Source: Cytophagales bacterium (GTDB lineage Bacteria; Bacteroidota; Bacteroidia; Cytophagales; Spirosomataceae). From it: DNA of 46,164 bases. Both the position numbers and the translations under genes were made by a program. How positions within the stretch are numbered: position 1 is the stretch's first letter; every line of letters starts with the position of its first letter. The stretch covers positions 1-46,164 of the forward strand of contig JAAFJE010000029.1 in assembly GCA_013298025.1 (NCBI GenBank), written 5' to 3'. Positions 1 to 7,811 of the stretch are shown piece by piece. Under the pieces are notes generated by a model. It saw nothing but the letters and a program-made list of their open reading frames with translations, did no database searches and was not told where the DNA came from.

Positions 1-156
1 AATTAATTAGACAAGCTTTCGCAATTATTAAAAACAACACTGTATTTCAAAATGATTTTCAGGCAAATAAAACAGCTCTCGCAAAATAATATTTGCCTAA
101 AATTTTGTTTTTTAATACAGTTCATTCAAAATTCACAACTTTCTTTCATTTTGTAT

Positions 157-258
157 TTGCGGTTTTATTTATTTTTATACGGGAAATTGCGTGAAAAAGA
201 TTGGTTAACCTATCTCCAAGATAGGATTTCCTATCTTTTTCACGCAAAAAACCGCAAA
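157..258. repeat. Nested inverted repeats in the leader
   Basis: Three arms nest. TTTGCGGTTTT (157-167) pairs with AAAACCGCAAA (248-258). TTGCGTGAAAAAGA (187-200) pairs perfectly over 14 bp with TCTTTTTCACGCAA (234-247). Inside lies the small perfect hairpin CCTATCT-CCA-AGATAGG (209-225). The structure overlaps the first units of the 21-bp repeat. It could be the 3' hairpin of an upstream gene, a leader RNA fold or a miniature element remnant; the sequence does not decide. Confidence 0.6.
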
Positions 259-381
259 AATGAATCATCGACCTATTTCAAAGATAAGATAAGGCATCAA
301 AATGATGGGGCTTCTACCTGTGAAATGGGATTGAGCTATCTAAAAGATGGAATTTCTTATTCTAAAGATAGATTTACCCTT
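193..381. repeat. Degenerate 21-bp tandem repeat, about nine units
   Basis: Nine consecutive 21-bp units can be laid end to end. Read in the + frame that is open here they give heptads EKDWLTY, LQDRISY, LFHAKNR, KNESSTY, FKDKIRH, QNDGAST, CEMGLSY, LKDGISY and SKDRFTL, so the consensus is roughly (L/S)KD(R/G)ISY. At DNA level the AAGATAG core recurs at 218, 281, 344 and 365, with a weaker copy at 302, all multiples of 21 bp apart. Middle units are strongly decayed. The frame is open from 52, but the peptide looks like no protein I know, so I read this as an untranslated decaying minisatellite in the leader of the VCBS operon rather than a gene. Confidence 0.6.
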
Positions 382-396
382 TTGCCTTTGTCTGTG

Positions 397-472
397 TTGT
401 CACGGGTGACAATGCGTTCAAGCATAATTTATAAATTGCTTGTGAAGATACAAGTAATGACAAGAGATTGTC
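397..472. promoter_or_regulatory. Paired TTGTCA dyads and a hairpin ahead of the VCBS operon
   Basis: Two dyads with opposite polarity lie upstream of the start at 496: TTGTCAC-GG-GTGACAA (397-412) and GACAA-GAGA-TTGTC (459-472), so TTGTCA or its complement occurs four times in 77 bp. Between them, 435-443 and 450-458 form a 9-bp stem with one G-T pair. This looks like an operator or a structured 5' leader. No convincing TAnnTTTG box was found here, so the promoter itself is not placed. Confidence 0.45.
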
Positions 473-495
473 AAAACACCAAAACAAAGAAATAC

Positions 496-3400
496 ATGTT
501 TGTTCAAAAACGATTTTGTTGGCTGATTCCATTTTTTTGCTTGCTTTTTTCTTGCGAGAAAATGGAATCATACTTTGGCGAACAAAAGATGTTTAGCAAT
601 TTGCCCGCTTCTGAAACCAATATTGATTTTGAAAATAACCTTACTTATACCGAAGCATTTAATACTTATACCTACCGAAACTTTTACAATGGTGGCGGTG
701 TCGCCATTGGCGATTTGAATAATGATGGTTTGCCCGATGTTTTCTTCTGTGGCAATATGGTCAGCAATAAATTGTATCTCAATCAAGGTGATTTAAGTTT
801 TGAAGACATTACCCAAAATGCAGGTTTAACTACCCAAGATGTATGGTCAACAGGCGTAAGTATGGCAGATGTGAATGGCGATGGTTGGCTAGATATTTAT
901 GTTTGCAAATCGGGAAAACCGGGCGGTGCTGAACGCAAAAATTCATTATACATCAACAATGGTGTAAAAGCAGGGACTAATATTCCCACTTTTACCGACA
1001 AAGCTACTGAGTACGGCATTGCAGATTATGGGCTATCGACCCACGCAGCCTTTTTTGATTATGATAAAGATGGAGATTTGGATATGTATTTGCTCAATAA
1101 CTCTATCAGAACGGTTGGTATTTATGATTTAATCAAAGACCAACGCAAGATTCGTGATATAAAAGGAGCGAATAAATTATACCGAAACAAGGGAAATACT
1201 TTTGAGGACGTTAGCGAACAAGCAGGAATTTATGGCAGTGCTATAGGTTTTGGTTTGGGCGTAACCATTGGCGACATTAATAAAGACGGCTGGCAAGACA
1301 TTTATGTTTCAAACGATTTCTTTGAAAAAGATTACCTCTATATCAATCAAAAAGATGGTACTTTTTCAGAATCTTTAGAACAGTATATGGGCGAAATTAG
1401 TCTTGGCTCGATGGGAGCAGACATGGCAGATATTAACAACGATACTTATCCAGATGTATTTGTTACCGAAATGTTGCCCGAAAGTAACGAACGAATCAAA
1501 ACAAAAACGGCTTTTGAAGATTGGAACAAATACCAAAGTAATATCTCAACGGGCTATCACAAACAATTTCCCCGCAATATTTTACAGCTTAATTTAGGAA
1601 AAACCCAAAGAGGTGAAATGGCTTTTAGTGAGATTTCTCGCTTGGCAGGCGTAAGTGCGACCGACTGGAGCTGGGGGGCTCTGATGGTAGATTTAGACAA
1701 CGATGGGTTCAAAGATATTTATGTGGCAAATGGTATTTTCAAAGATTTAACCGATTTAGATTATATCAACTATTACGCCGACCCAATTACGATTAAAAGA
1801 TTGATGCAGGAAAAAGGGAAGTTTTTAAAGGAATTGATTGATGCTATTCCTTCTAATGCTTTGCCGAATTATGTATTTCGTAATCAAGGAAATAAAGCTT
1901 CAGCTTTTCAGTTTAAAAATGTTGCCAAAGATTGGGGTTTGGACATTCCAAGTTTTTCAAATGGTTCGGCTTATGGTGATTTAGACAATGATGGCGATTT
2001 AGATTTGGTCATCAATAATGTAAATATGCCCGCCATGGTTTTGCGAAATAATGCCAGAGCGATGAATCTAAACCAACATTTTTTAAGTATCAAGCTCAAA
2101 GGTTTGGGAAAAAATACGGCTGCTTTAGGGACACAAATAACGGTATATAAACAAGGGAAAAGTTTTTATCAAGAATTAGCACCCATGCGAGGCTACCAAT
2201 CTACCGTAGATAATAGATTGCATTTTGGTTTAGGCGATATTCAGGAAGTAGATTCTATCCAAATTCTTTGGGCAAATCAAAGCTCACAAGTACTGAAAAA
2301 AGTGAAAACTAATCAGTCTTTAACGATTCAACAAGAAGTAGCTGAACCTATTCAAGCTCAGAAACAGATAGTTGAAAAAACAATTTTCCAAGACGTTACC
2401 AAGGATTTTAGCATAAATTATCGGCATCAAAAAAGTGCTTTTATAGATTTCAATCGTGAGCCATTACTCTTTCATGCCATAGAAAATAAGAGTGCTCAGA
2501 CGGCAGTGGCAGATGTAAATGGCGATGGTTTAGAAGACTTTTTTGTGGCAGGTTCTTTTGGAAAGGCGGGACAATTGTATCTCCAAACCAAAGCAGGGAA
2601 ATTTGAAGTATCGACTCAAACTTGTTTTGAAAAAGCTCAATTTCATGAAGATACCGCCGTACTTTTCTTTGATGCCAATGGTGATACTTTTCCAGATTTA
2701 TACATTGCCAGTGGCGGAACTGCCTTTATTGATCATGCTCCAGAATTAAAGGATAGACTTTTTATCAATAATGGAAAAGGAAATTTTCAATTGGTAGAAA
2801 ATGCTTTACCGAATATTTTAGAAAATACTTCCTGTGTAAAATCAGCAGATTTTGACCAAGATGGCGACGAAGATTTACTGGTCGGCACAAGAGCAAAGGC
2901 ATTTTACTATGGATTTCCTGTGAACGCTCATCTTTTACAAAATGATGGTAAAGGGAATTTCAAGGAAGTAAGTAAGCAAATTGCTCCTGCTTTACAAGAA
3001 ATTGGCATGGTGACAGATGCCGCTTGGCTGGATTATGACCAAGACCATGATTTAGATTTTGTACTCGTAGGCGAATGGATGGGCATTAAATTATTTGAAA
3101 ATAACAAAGGGAAATTTACCCAAAAAAGTAAAGCAGTAGGTTTTGAAAATAGTAATGGTTTTTGGAATTGTCTTGCGGTGGCTGATATAAACCAAGACGG
3201 ATTTCCAGATATTGTAGCAGGAAATTTAGGCGAAAATACTCGTTTAAGAGCTTCATTAGAAAAACCTTTAACCATCTACGCTCATGATTTTGACCAAAAT
3301 GGAAAGAACGAACAAATCATCACGGCATATAATGGCGAAGAAGCCTATCCATTGGCAACTCGCAAAGATTTATTAGCAGAATTGCCTTTGTTGAAACGCA

Positions 3401-3861
3401 AATTGCCTTTAGCGAAAGATTATGCTCATACCAAAATTGAAGATTTGTTTGAGGAAGACATTTTACATCAGGCAAAAAAATCTTCTGTGGTTACAACGGC
3501 ATCCACTTGTTTTATCAATCTGCGAGGGGCATTTATCGTAAAGGCTTTACCGATTGAAGCTCAAACAGCCCCGATTTATGCTTTAGTCATCAATGATTTT
3601 GACGGAGACAAACAATTAGATATACTCTGTGGCGGAAATTTACATATCGCCAAACCAGAAGTAGGTATTTACGATGCCAGCGTTGGGCAATTATTAAAAG
3701 GCAATAGAAAAGGGCATTTCAAAGTTTATTCAATGGCAAAGTCTGGTTTGTGTATCAAAGGAGAGATTAGAAGTATCAACAAAATAACAATCAAAGGGAA
3801 AGCACATTGGCTAATTACTAAGAAAAACGAAAAAATAAGTATTATCAAGCATACTTTGTAA
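496..3861 (+). CDS. VCBS/FG-GAP and ASPIC/UnbV repeat lipoprotein, copy 1
   Basis: Predicted surface or periplasm-facing lipoprotein of 1,121 residues. The start at 496 is chosen because it opens a lipoprotein signal (MFVQKR, hydrophobic stretch, LLFSC with Cys20) and matches the length of the two paralogs downstream; the frame is open back to 52. Seven DxNxDG-type motifs (for example IGDLNNDG, MADVNGDG, YGDLDNDG) precede an ASPIC/UnbV domain at about residues 530-612, and seven more follow. Such motifs in FG-GAP/VCBS families bind calcium and build beta-propeller blades, so a twin-propeller adhesin or glycan-binding protein is inferred. No catalytic residues are recognised. First gene of a tight operon ending in GH127, which ties it to arabinose-rich glycans. 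Exact function unknown. Confidence 0.88.
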   Translation: MFVQKRFCWLIPFFCLLFSCEKMESYFGEQKMFSNLPASETNIDFENNLTYTEAFNTYTYRNFYNGGGVAIGDLNNDGLPDVFFCGNMVSNKLYLNQGDLSFEDITQNAGLTTQDVWSTGVSMADVNGDGWLDIYVCKSGKPGGAERKNSLYINNGVKAGTNIPTFTDKATEYGIADYGLSTHAAFFDYDKDGDLDMYLLNNSIRTVGIYDLIKDQRKIRDIKGANKLYRNKGNTFEDVSEQAGIYGSAIGFGLGVTIGDINKDGWQDIYVSNDFFEKDYLYINQKDGTFSESLEQYMGEISLGSMGADMADINNDTYPDVFVTEMLPESNERIKTKTAFEDWNKYQSNISTGYHKQFPRNILQLNLGKTQRGEMAFSEISRLAGVSATDWSWGALMVDLDNDGFKDIYVANGIFKDLTDLDYINYYADPITIKRLMQEKGKFLKELIDAIPSNALPNYVFRNQGNKASAFQFKNVAKDWGLDIPSFSNGSAYGDLDNDGDLDLVINNVNMPAMVLRNNARAMNLNQHFLSIKLKGLGKNTAALGTQITVYKQGKSFYQELAPMRGYQSTVDNRLHFGLGDIQEVDSIQILWANQSSQVLKKVKTNQSLTIQQEVAEPIQAQKQIVEKTIFQDVTKDFSINYRHQKSAFIDFNREPLLFHAIENKSAQTAVADVNGDGLEDFFVAGSFGKAGQLYLQTKAGKFEVSTQTCFEKAQFHEDTAVLFFDANGDTFPDLYIASGGTAFIDHAPELKDRLFINNGKGNFQLVENALPNILENTSCVKSADFDQDGDEDLLVGTRAKAFYYGFPVNAHLLQNDGKGNFKEVSKQIAPALQEIGMVTDAAWLDYDQDHDLDFVLVGEWMGIKLFENNKGKFTQKSKAVGFENSNGFWNCLAVADINQDGFPDIVAGNLGENTRLRASLEKPLTIYAHDFDQNGKNEQIITAYNGEEAYPLATRKDLLAELPLLKRKLPLAKDYAHTKIEDLFEEDILHQAKKSSVVTTASTCFINLRGAFIVKALPIEAQTAPIYALVINDFDGDKQLDILCGGNLHIAKPEVGIYDASVGQLLKGNRKGHFKVYSMAKSGLCIKGEIRSINKITIKGKAHWLITKKNEKISIIKHTL

Positions 3862-3872
3862 TAGGTGAATTC

Positions 3873-4454
3873 ATGAAAATCAATCAATTATATATTTACG
3901 CTTTGCTGTTTGTATTGCTTTTAGGAGCTTGTAAACAAACGCCAGAAGAACAGTATCTAAGCTTGGAGTCGGAAGAATTAGCAACAAAAGTTCGTTACGA
4001 CAAGCTTTTTAAAGGACTTTACTTGGGCATGAAAGATTCTACTTTTTTTGATTTTTGCTTGAAGAAAAACATTCATAAAGACTTTTTTCAAGGCGGACAG
4101 AAAAATGCCTCTTGGATTACAACTAAAATACAAATACCCAAGCATAAAACCTTAGAAATCAATTTTTTCCCAACCTTTAAAGCCCAAAAAATTGCCGAAG
4201 TAAATGCTGCTTTCTATTATCAGGATGCCGTAGCTTGGAAGGTTGGTGCAAGTAATGACAAGCTTTTGAGTGATGTAATTCAGCTTTTAGAATCGTGGTA
4301 TCAGCGAAAGTTTATTAAGATAAATAGTCCTTACTTTTTCAAAAATGATGTTTTTGTAACGGTTCGGGGCAATTGTAGAATTGTAGTTTCGGAAGAAGCC
4401 CAAAGCAATGCCATCAATGTAAGGTTTATAGATTTATTAGCCCCAAAACAGTAG
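3873..4454 (+). CDS. Small lipoprotein of unknown function
   Basis: Protein of 193 residues with a clear lipoprotein signal: hydrophobic LLFVLLLGAC with the lipidated Cys at 20, followed by polar KQTPEEQ. I recognise no family. The mature part is a mixed alpha/beta-looking sequence with basic and aromatic residues and no repeats or transmembrane segments. It starts 11 bp after VCBS copy 1 and ends 3 bp before VCBS copy 2, so it is almost certainly co-translated with them. A role as a partner or accessory subunit of the large lipoproteins is inferred only from this placement. Confidence 0.8.
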   Translation: MKINQLYIYALLFVLLLGACKQTPEEQYLSLESEELATKVRYDKLFKGLYLGMKDSTFFDFCLKKNIHKDFFQGGQKNASWITTKIQIPKHKTLEINFFPTFKAQKIAEVNAAFYYQDAVAWKVGASNDKLLSDVIQLLESWYQRKFIKINSPYFFKNDVFVTVRGNCRIVVSEEAQSNAINVRFIDLLAPKQ

Positions 4455-4457
4455 TTC

Positions 4458-7400
4458 ATGCAAGGTTTGAAAAGAAATATATGGGTGCTGATGCTATCAT
4501 TTACAGCTTGGGCTTGTCAGTGGAATCAAAGTGAAAAACCTTTGTTTACCGAATTGTCGGCTGCCGAAACAGGTATTGACTTTCAGAATACCGTTACCGA
4601 TAGCAAGGAGTTCAATATTTATACTTACCGAAATTTTTATAATGGTGGTGGCGTAGCCATTGGCGACATCAACAACGATGGTTGGCAAGATATTTACTTC
4701 ACCGCCAACATGGGGAAAAACAAATTGTACTTGAACAAAGGCAATGGAAAATTTGAAGATATTACTAAAAAAGCAGGCGTAGAAGGTACAAAAGCATGGT
4801 CAACTGGCGTGACGATGGCAGATGTAAATGGCGATGGTTGGTTAGATATTTATGTGTGTAATTCGGGAGATGTAAAAGGCGACGACAAACAAAACGAACT
4901 TTTTATCAATAATCAAAACGGAACTTTTAGCGAAAAAGCCGAAGAATACGGCTTGGCAGACAAAGGTTTATCGACGCACGCTTCTTTTTTTGACTATGAC
5001 CAAGATGGTGATTTGGATGTTTATATTCTGAATAATTCTTATCGTCCGATTGGCTCATTTAATTTGGCGAACATCGATAGAGATATAAGAGATGAATTAG
5101 GAGGCGATAAATTGTACAGAAATGATGGCGGAAAATTTAAAGACGTTAGTCAGGAAGCACATATTTATGGCAGTGCCATTGGCTTTGGTTTGGGCTTGGT
5201 TGTTTCCGATTTTAATGATGATAGTTGGTTGGATATGTATGTATGTAACGATTTTTTTGAACGAGATTATCTCTACATCAATCAGCACGATGGTACTTTT
5301 TCCGAAGAACTTACTCAGCAAATGCCTTCCATTTCACAGGCAAGTATGGGTGCAGATGCCGCCGATTTAAACCATGACGCTTTACCCGAATTGTTTGTAA
5401 CAGAAATGTTGCCCAAAGATGAAGAAAGGTTGAAAACTTCCATGACTTTCGAGAATTGGAATAAGTATCAATACAACCAAAAGTATGGTTATCATCAGCA
5501 GTTTACACGCAATATGTTGCAGCTCAACAATGGAGCAAACGAGCTTTCAAAAGGTTCATTTAGTGAAATTGGTAGATTTGCAGGCGTAGAAGCGACCGAC
5601 TGGAGTTGGGGAGCTTTGATGGTAGATTTTGATAACGACGGTTGGCGAGATATTTATGTGAGTAACGGCATTTATAAAGATATTCTGAATCAAGATTACT
5701 TGAAATTTATTTCAAGCGACGCTTTTGCCAAAACGGTTATCTCAAAAGATGGTGTAGATTATAAAAAATTAATCGACATTATTCCGTCGAAACCGATTGA
5801 AAACTACGTTTTTGCAGGCAAAGCAGATTTAGCTTTTGAAGACAAAACTAAAGCTTGGGGGCTGGATAAACCTAGTTTTTCTAATGGTTCGGCTTATGGC
5901 GATTTAGACAATGATGGCGATTTAGATTTGGTTGTAAACAACGTCAACATGCCTGCTTTTGTGTATAGAAACGAAAGTAATACAGTGGAAGAAAAAGGCA
6001 ATTTTCTGAGAATACAACTCAAAGGAAAAGATAAGAATACTGCTGCGATTGGAGCAAAAGTAATAGCCTTTTCAGCAGGAAAACAGTACATGGTTGAGCA
6101 AATTCCTTCTCGTGGTTTTCAATCTTCGGTAAGTAATTTGTTGCAAATTGGTTTAGGGAAAAATGCTAAAATTGACTCCATGCTGATTCGTTGGCCAAGA
6201 GGGGGATTCACAAAAAGTTATCAAGTAAAAGTAAATCAAACTTTGGTTTTTGATGAAAAAACAGCTTCAACTTTTCAGCAAAAACCAGAATCAAGCAAGC
6301 AAAATAGTACTTTCTGGAAAGACATTTCTAAGGATTTTTCAGTAGATTTTTCACATCAAGAAAATACTTATAGCGATTTTGACGATGTGCCTTTACTCTT
6401 CCAAATGCTCTCGACCGAAGGCCCACATTTGGCAGTGGCAGATGTCAATGGCGATGGTTTGGAAGATGTTTTTATTGGTACTGGCAAAGGATTTCCTGCC
6501 AAATTATTACAACAAAAAGCGGATGGCAGTTTTGTACAGACCAATCAAAAGCTTTGGGAAATGGACAAAAATGCCGAAGATGTGGATGCCGTTTTCTTCG
6601 ATGCCGACCAAGACCATGATTTGGATTTGTACGTGGCAAGCGGTGGGAGTGAGGCAGGCGAGCAAAGTAATGAACTGAGCGACCGATTGTATTTTAATGA
6701 TGGCAAAGGGAATTTTACAAAATCATTCCAGTTTTTACCAACGATTAAATTTGAAAATACAGCTTGTGTAAAACCTGCTGATTTCGACCAAGATGGCGAT
6801 ATTGATTTGTTTGTGGGCATTCGTGCTGCTAATCGACATTATGGTTTGCCACAAAATGGCTATTTTTTGCAAAATAATGGCAAAGGGCTTTTTAGTAATA
6901 TTACGCTAAAAATTGCTCCGGCTTTAAATCAAATCGGTTTGATTCGTGATGCAAAATGGATTGATGTTGATAAAGACAAACGGCTTGATTTAGTAATTGT
7001 TGGAGAGTGGATGGGTGTTCATATCTTCAAAAATTCGCATGGAAAATTTGAAGATATTTCCGAAAAATTAGGCGTATCAAATGTAAAAGGTTGGTGGAAT
7101 ACTATTCAATCAGCTGATTTGGATAACGATGGTGATGAAGATTTGATACTCGGAAATAATGGATTAAATTCCAGATTTAGAGCTTCTGAAAGCAAGCCTA
7201 TTCAACTTTTTGCCAGTGATTTTGATAACAATGGTTTCTTTGAGCAAATTCTGTGTACTTACAATGGCGAAGAATCTTACCCTTTAGTTTTACACCAAAA
7301 TATCACAGCTCAATTGCCTTATTTGAAGACTAAATATTTGAAAAATGAAAGCTATAAAAATCAGAAAATCAATGATTTATTTACCCAAGAGCAATTATCA

Positions 7401-7796
7401 AAAGCGACGCAACTGGAAGTAAATACTTTAGAAAGTGTCGTACTAATCAATCAACAAAAAGAGGGATTTAGGATACAAAAATTGCCATATCAAGCACAGC
7501 TTTTTCCGATTTATGCCATTCATGTTACAGACATCAACCATGATAAATTTCCAGATTTAATTTTAGGTGGAAATCTCTACGAAGCCAAACCAGAAGTAGG
7601 CAGATACGATGCTGGTCGTGTGCTTTGCTTATTAGGCAAAGGCGACGGGACTTTTTCTGTTATATCAAATAAATTATCGGGTATTTATGTAGAAGGGCAA
7701 ATTCGAGATTTCAAAACCTTGAAAGTAGGAAAAAAAGAAGTATTAATGGTAGCTAAAAATGGGGCTAAGTTTCAGGTTTTTTGTAAGGGAAAATAA
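4458..7796 (+). CDS. VCBS/FG-GAP and ASPIC/UnbV repeat lipoprotein, copy 2
   Basis: Lipoprotein of 1,112 residues and the closest paralog of copy 1. The signal is MQGLKRNIW followed by a hydrophobic run and TAWAC (Cys20). It shows seven Asp-rich motifs (from IGDINNDG to YGDLDNDG), an ASPIC/UnbV domain near residues 516-598, then seven more (from VADVNGDG to VTDINHDK). This 7 + ASPIC + 7 arrangement suggests two seven-bladed propellers joined by the ASPIC domain. It shares near-identical DNA blocks with copy 1, consistent with tandem duplication. Calcium binding is expected from the family; ligand and enzymatic activity, if any, are unknown. Confidence 0.88.
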   Translation: MQGLKRNIWVLMLSFTAWACQWNQSEKPLFTELSAAETGIDFQNTVTDSKEFNIYTYRNFYNGGGVAIGDINNDGWQDIYFTANMGKNKLYLNKGNGKFEDITKKAGVEGTKAWSTGVTMADVNGDGWLDIYVCNSGDVKGDDKQNELFINNQNGTFSEKAEEYGLADKGLSTHASFFDYDQDGDLDVYILNNSYRPIGSFNLANIDRDIRDELGGDKLYRNDGGKFKDVSQEAHIYGSAIGFGLGLVVSDFNDDSWLDMYVCNDFFERDYLYINQHDGTFSEELTQQMPSISQASMGADAADLNHDALPELFVTEMLPKDEERLKTSMTFENWNKYQYNQKYGYHQQFTRNMLQLNNGANELSKGSFSEIGRFAGVEATDWSWGALMVDFDNDGWRDIYVSNGIYKDILNQDYLKFISSDAFAKTVISKDGVDYKKLIDIIPSKPIENYVFAGKADLAFEDKTKAWGLDKPSFSNGSAYGDLDNDGDLDLVVNNVNMPAFVYRNESNTVEEKGNFLRIQLKGKDKNTAAIGAKVIAFSAGKQYMVEQIPSRGFQSSVSNLLQIGLGKNAKIDSMLIRWPRGGFTKSYQVKVNQTLVFDEKTASTFQQKPESSKQNSTFWKDISKDFSVDFSHQENTYSDFDDVPLLFQMLSTEGPHLAVADVNGDGLEDVFIGTGKGFPAKLLQQKADGSFVQTNQKLWEMDKNAEDVDAVFFDADQDHDLDLYVASGGSEAGEQSNELSDRLYFNDGKGNFTKSFQFLPTIKFENTACVKPADFDQDGDIDLFVGIRAANRHYGLPQNGYFLQNNGKGLFSNITLKIAPALNQIGLIRDAKWIDVDKDKRLDLVIVGEWMGVHIFKNSHGKFEDISEKLGVSNVKGWWNTIQSADLDNDGDEDLILGNNGLNSRFRASESKPIQLFASDFDNNGFFEQILCTYNGEESYPLVLHQNITAQLPYLKTKYLKNESYKNQKINDLFTQEQLSKATQLEVNTLESVVLINQQKEGFRIQKLPYQAQLFPIYAIHVTDINHDKFPDLILGGNLYEAKPEVGRYDAGRVLCLLGKGDGTFSVISNKLSGIYVEGQIRDFKTLKVGKKEVLMVAKNGAKFQVFCKGK

Positions 7797-7811
7797 CCAC
7801 TTGTAAATGCA

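Noticed and set aside
193-381. Tandem repeat as a CRISPR array
   Set aside because: Units are 21 bp, head to tail without spacers, and too variable.
52-495. N-terminal extension of VCBS copy 1 back to an ATG at 52
   Set aside because: The frame is open, but the lipoprotein signal begins at 496, paralog lengths fit that start, and the extension is a decayed repeat with no protein-like character.
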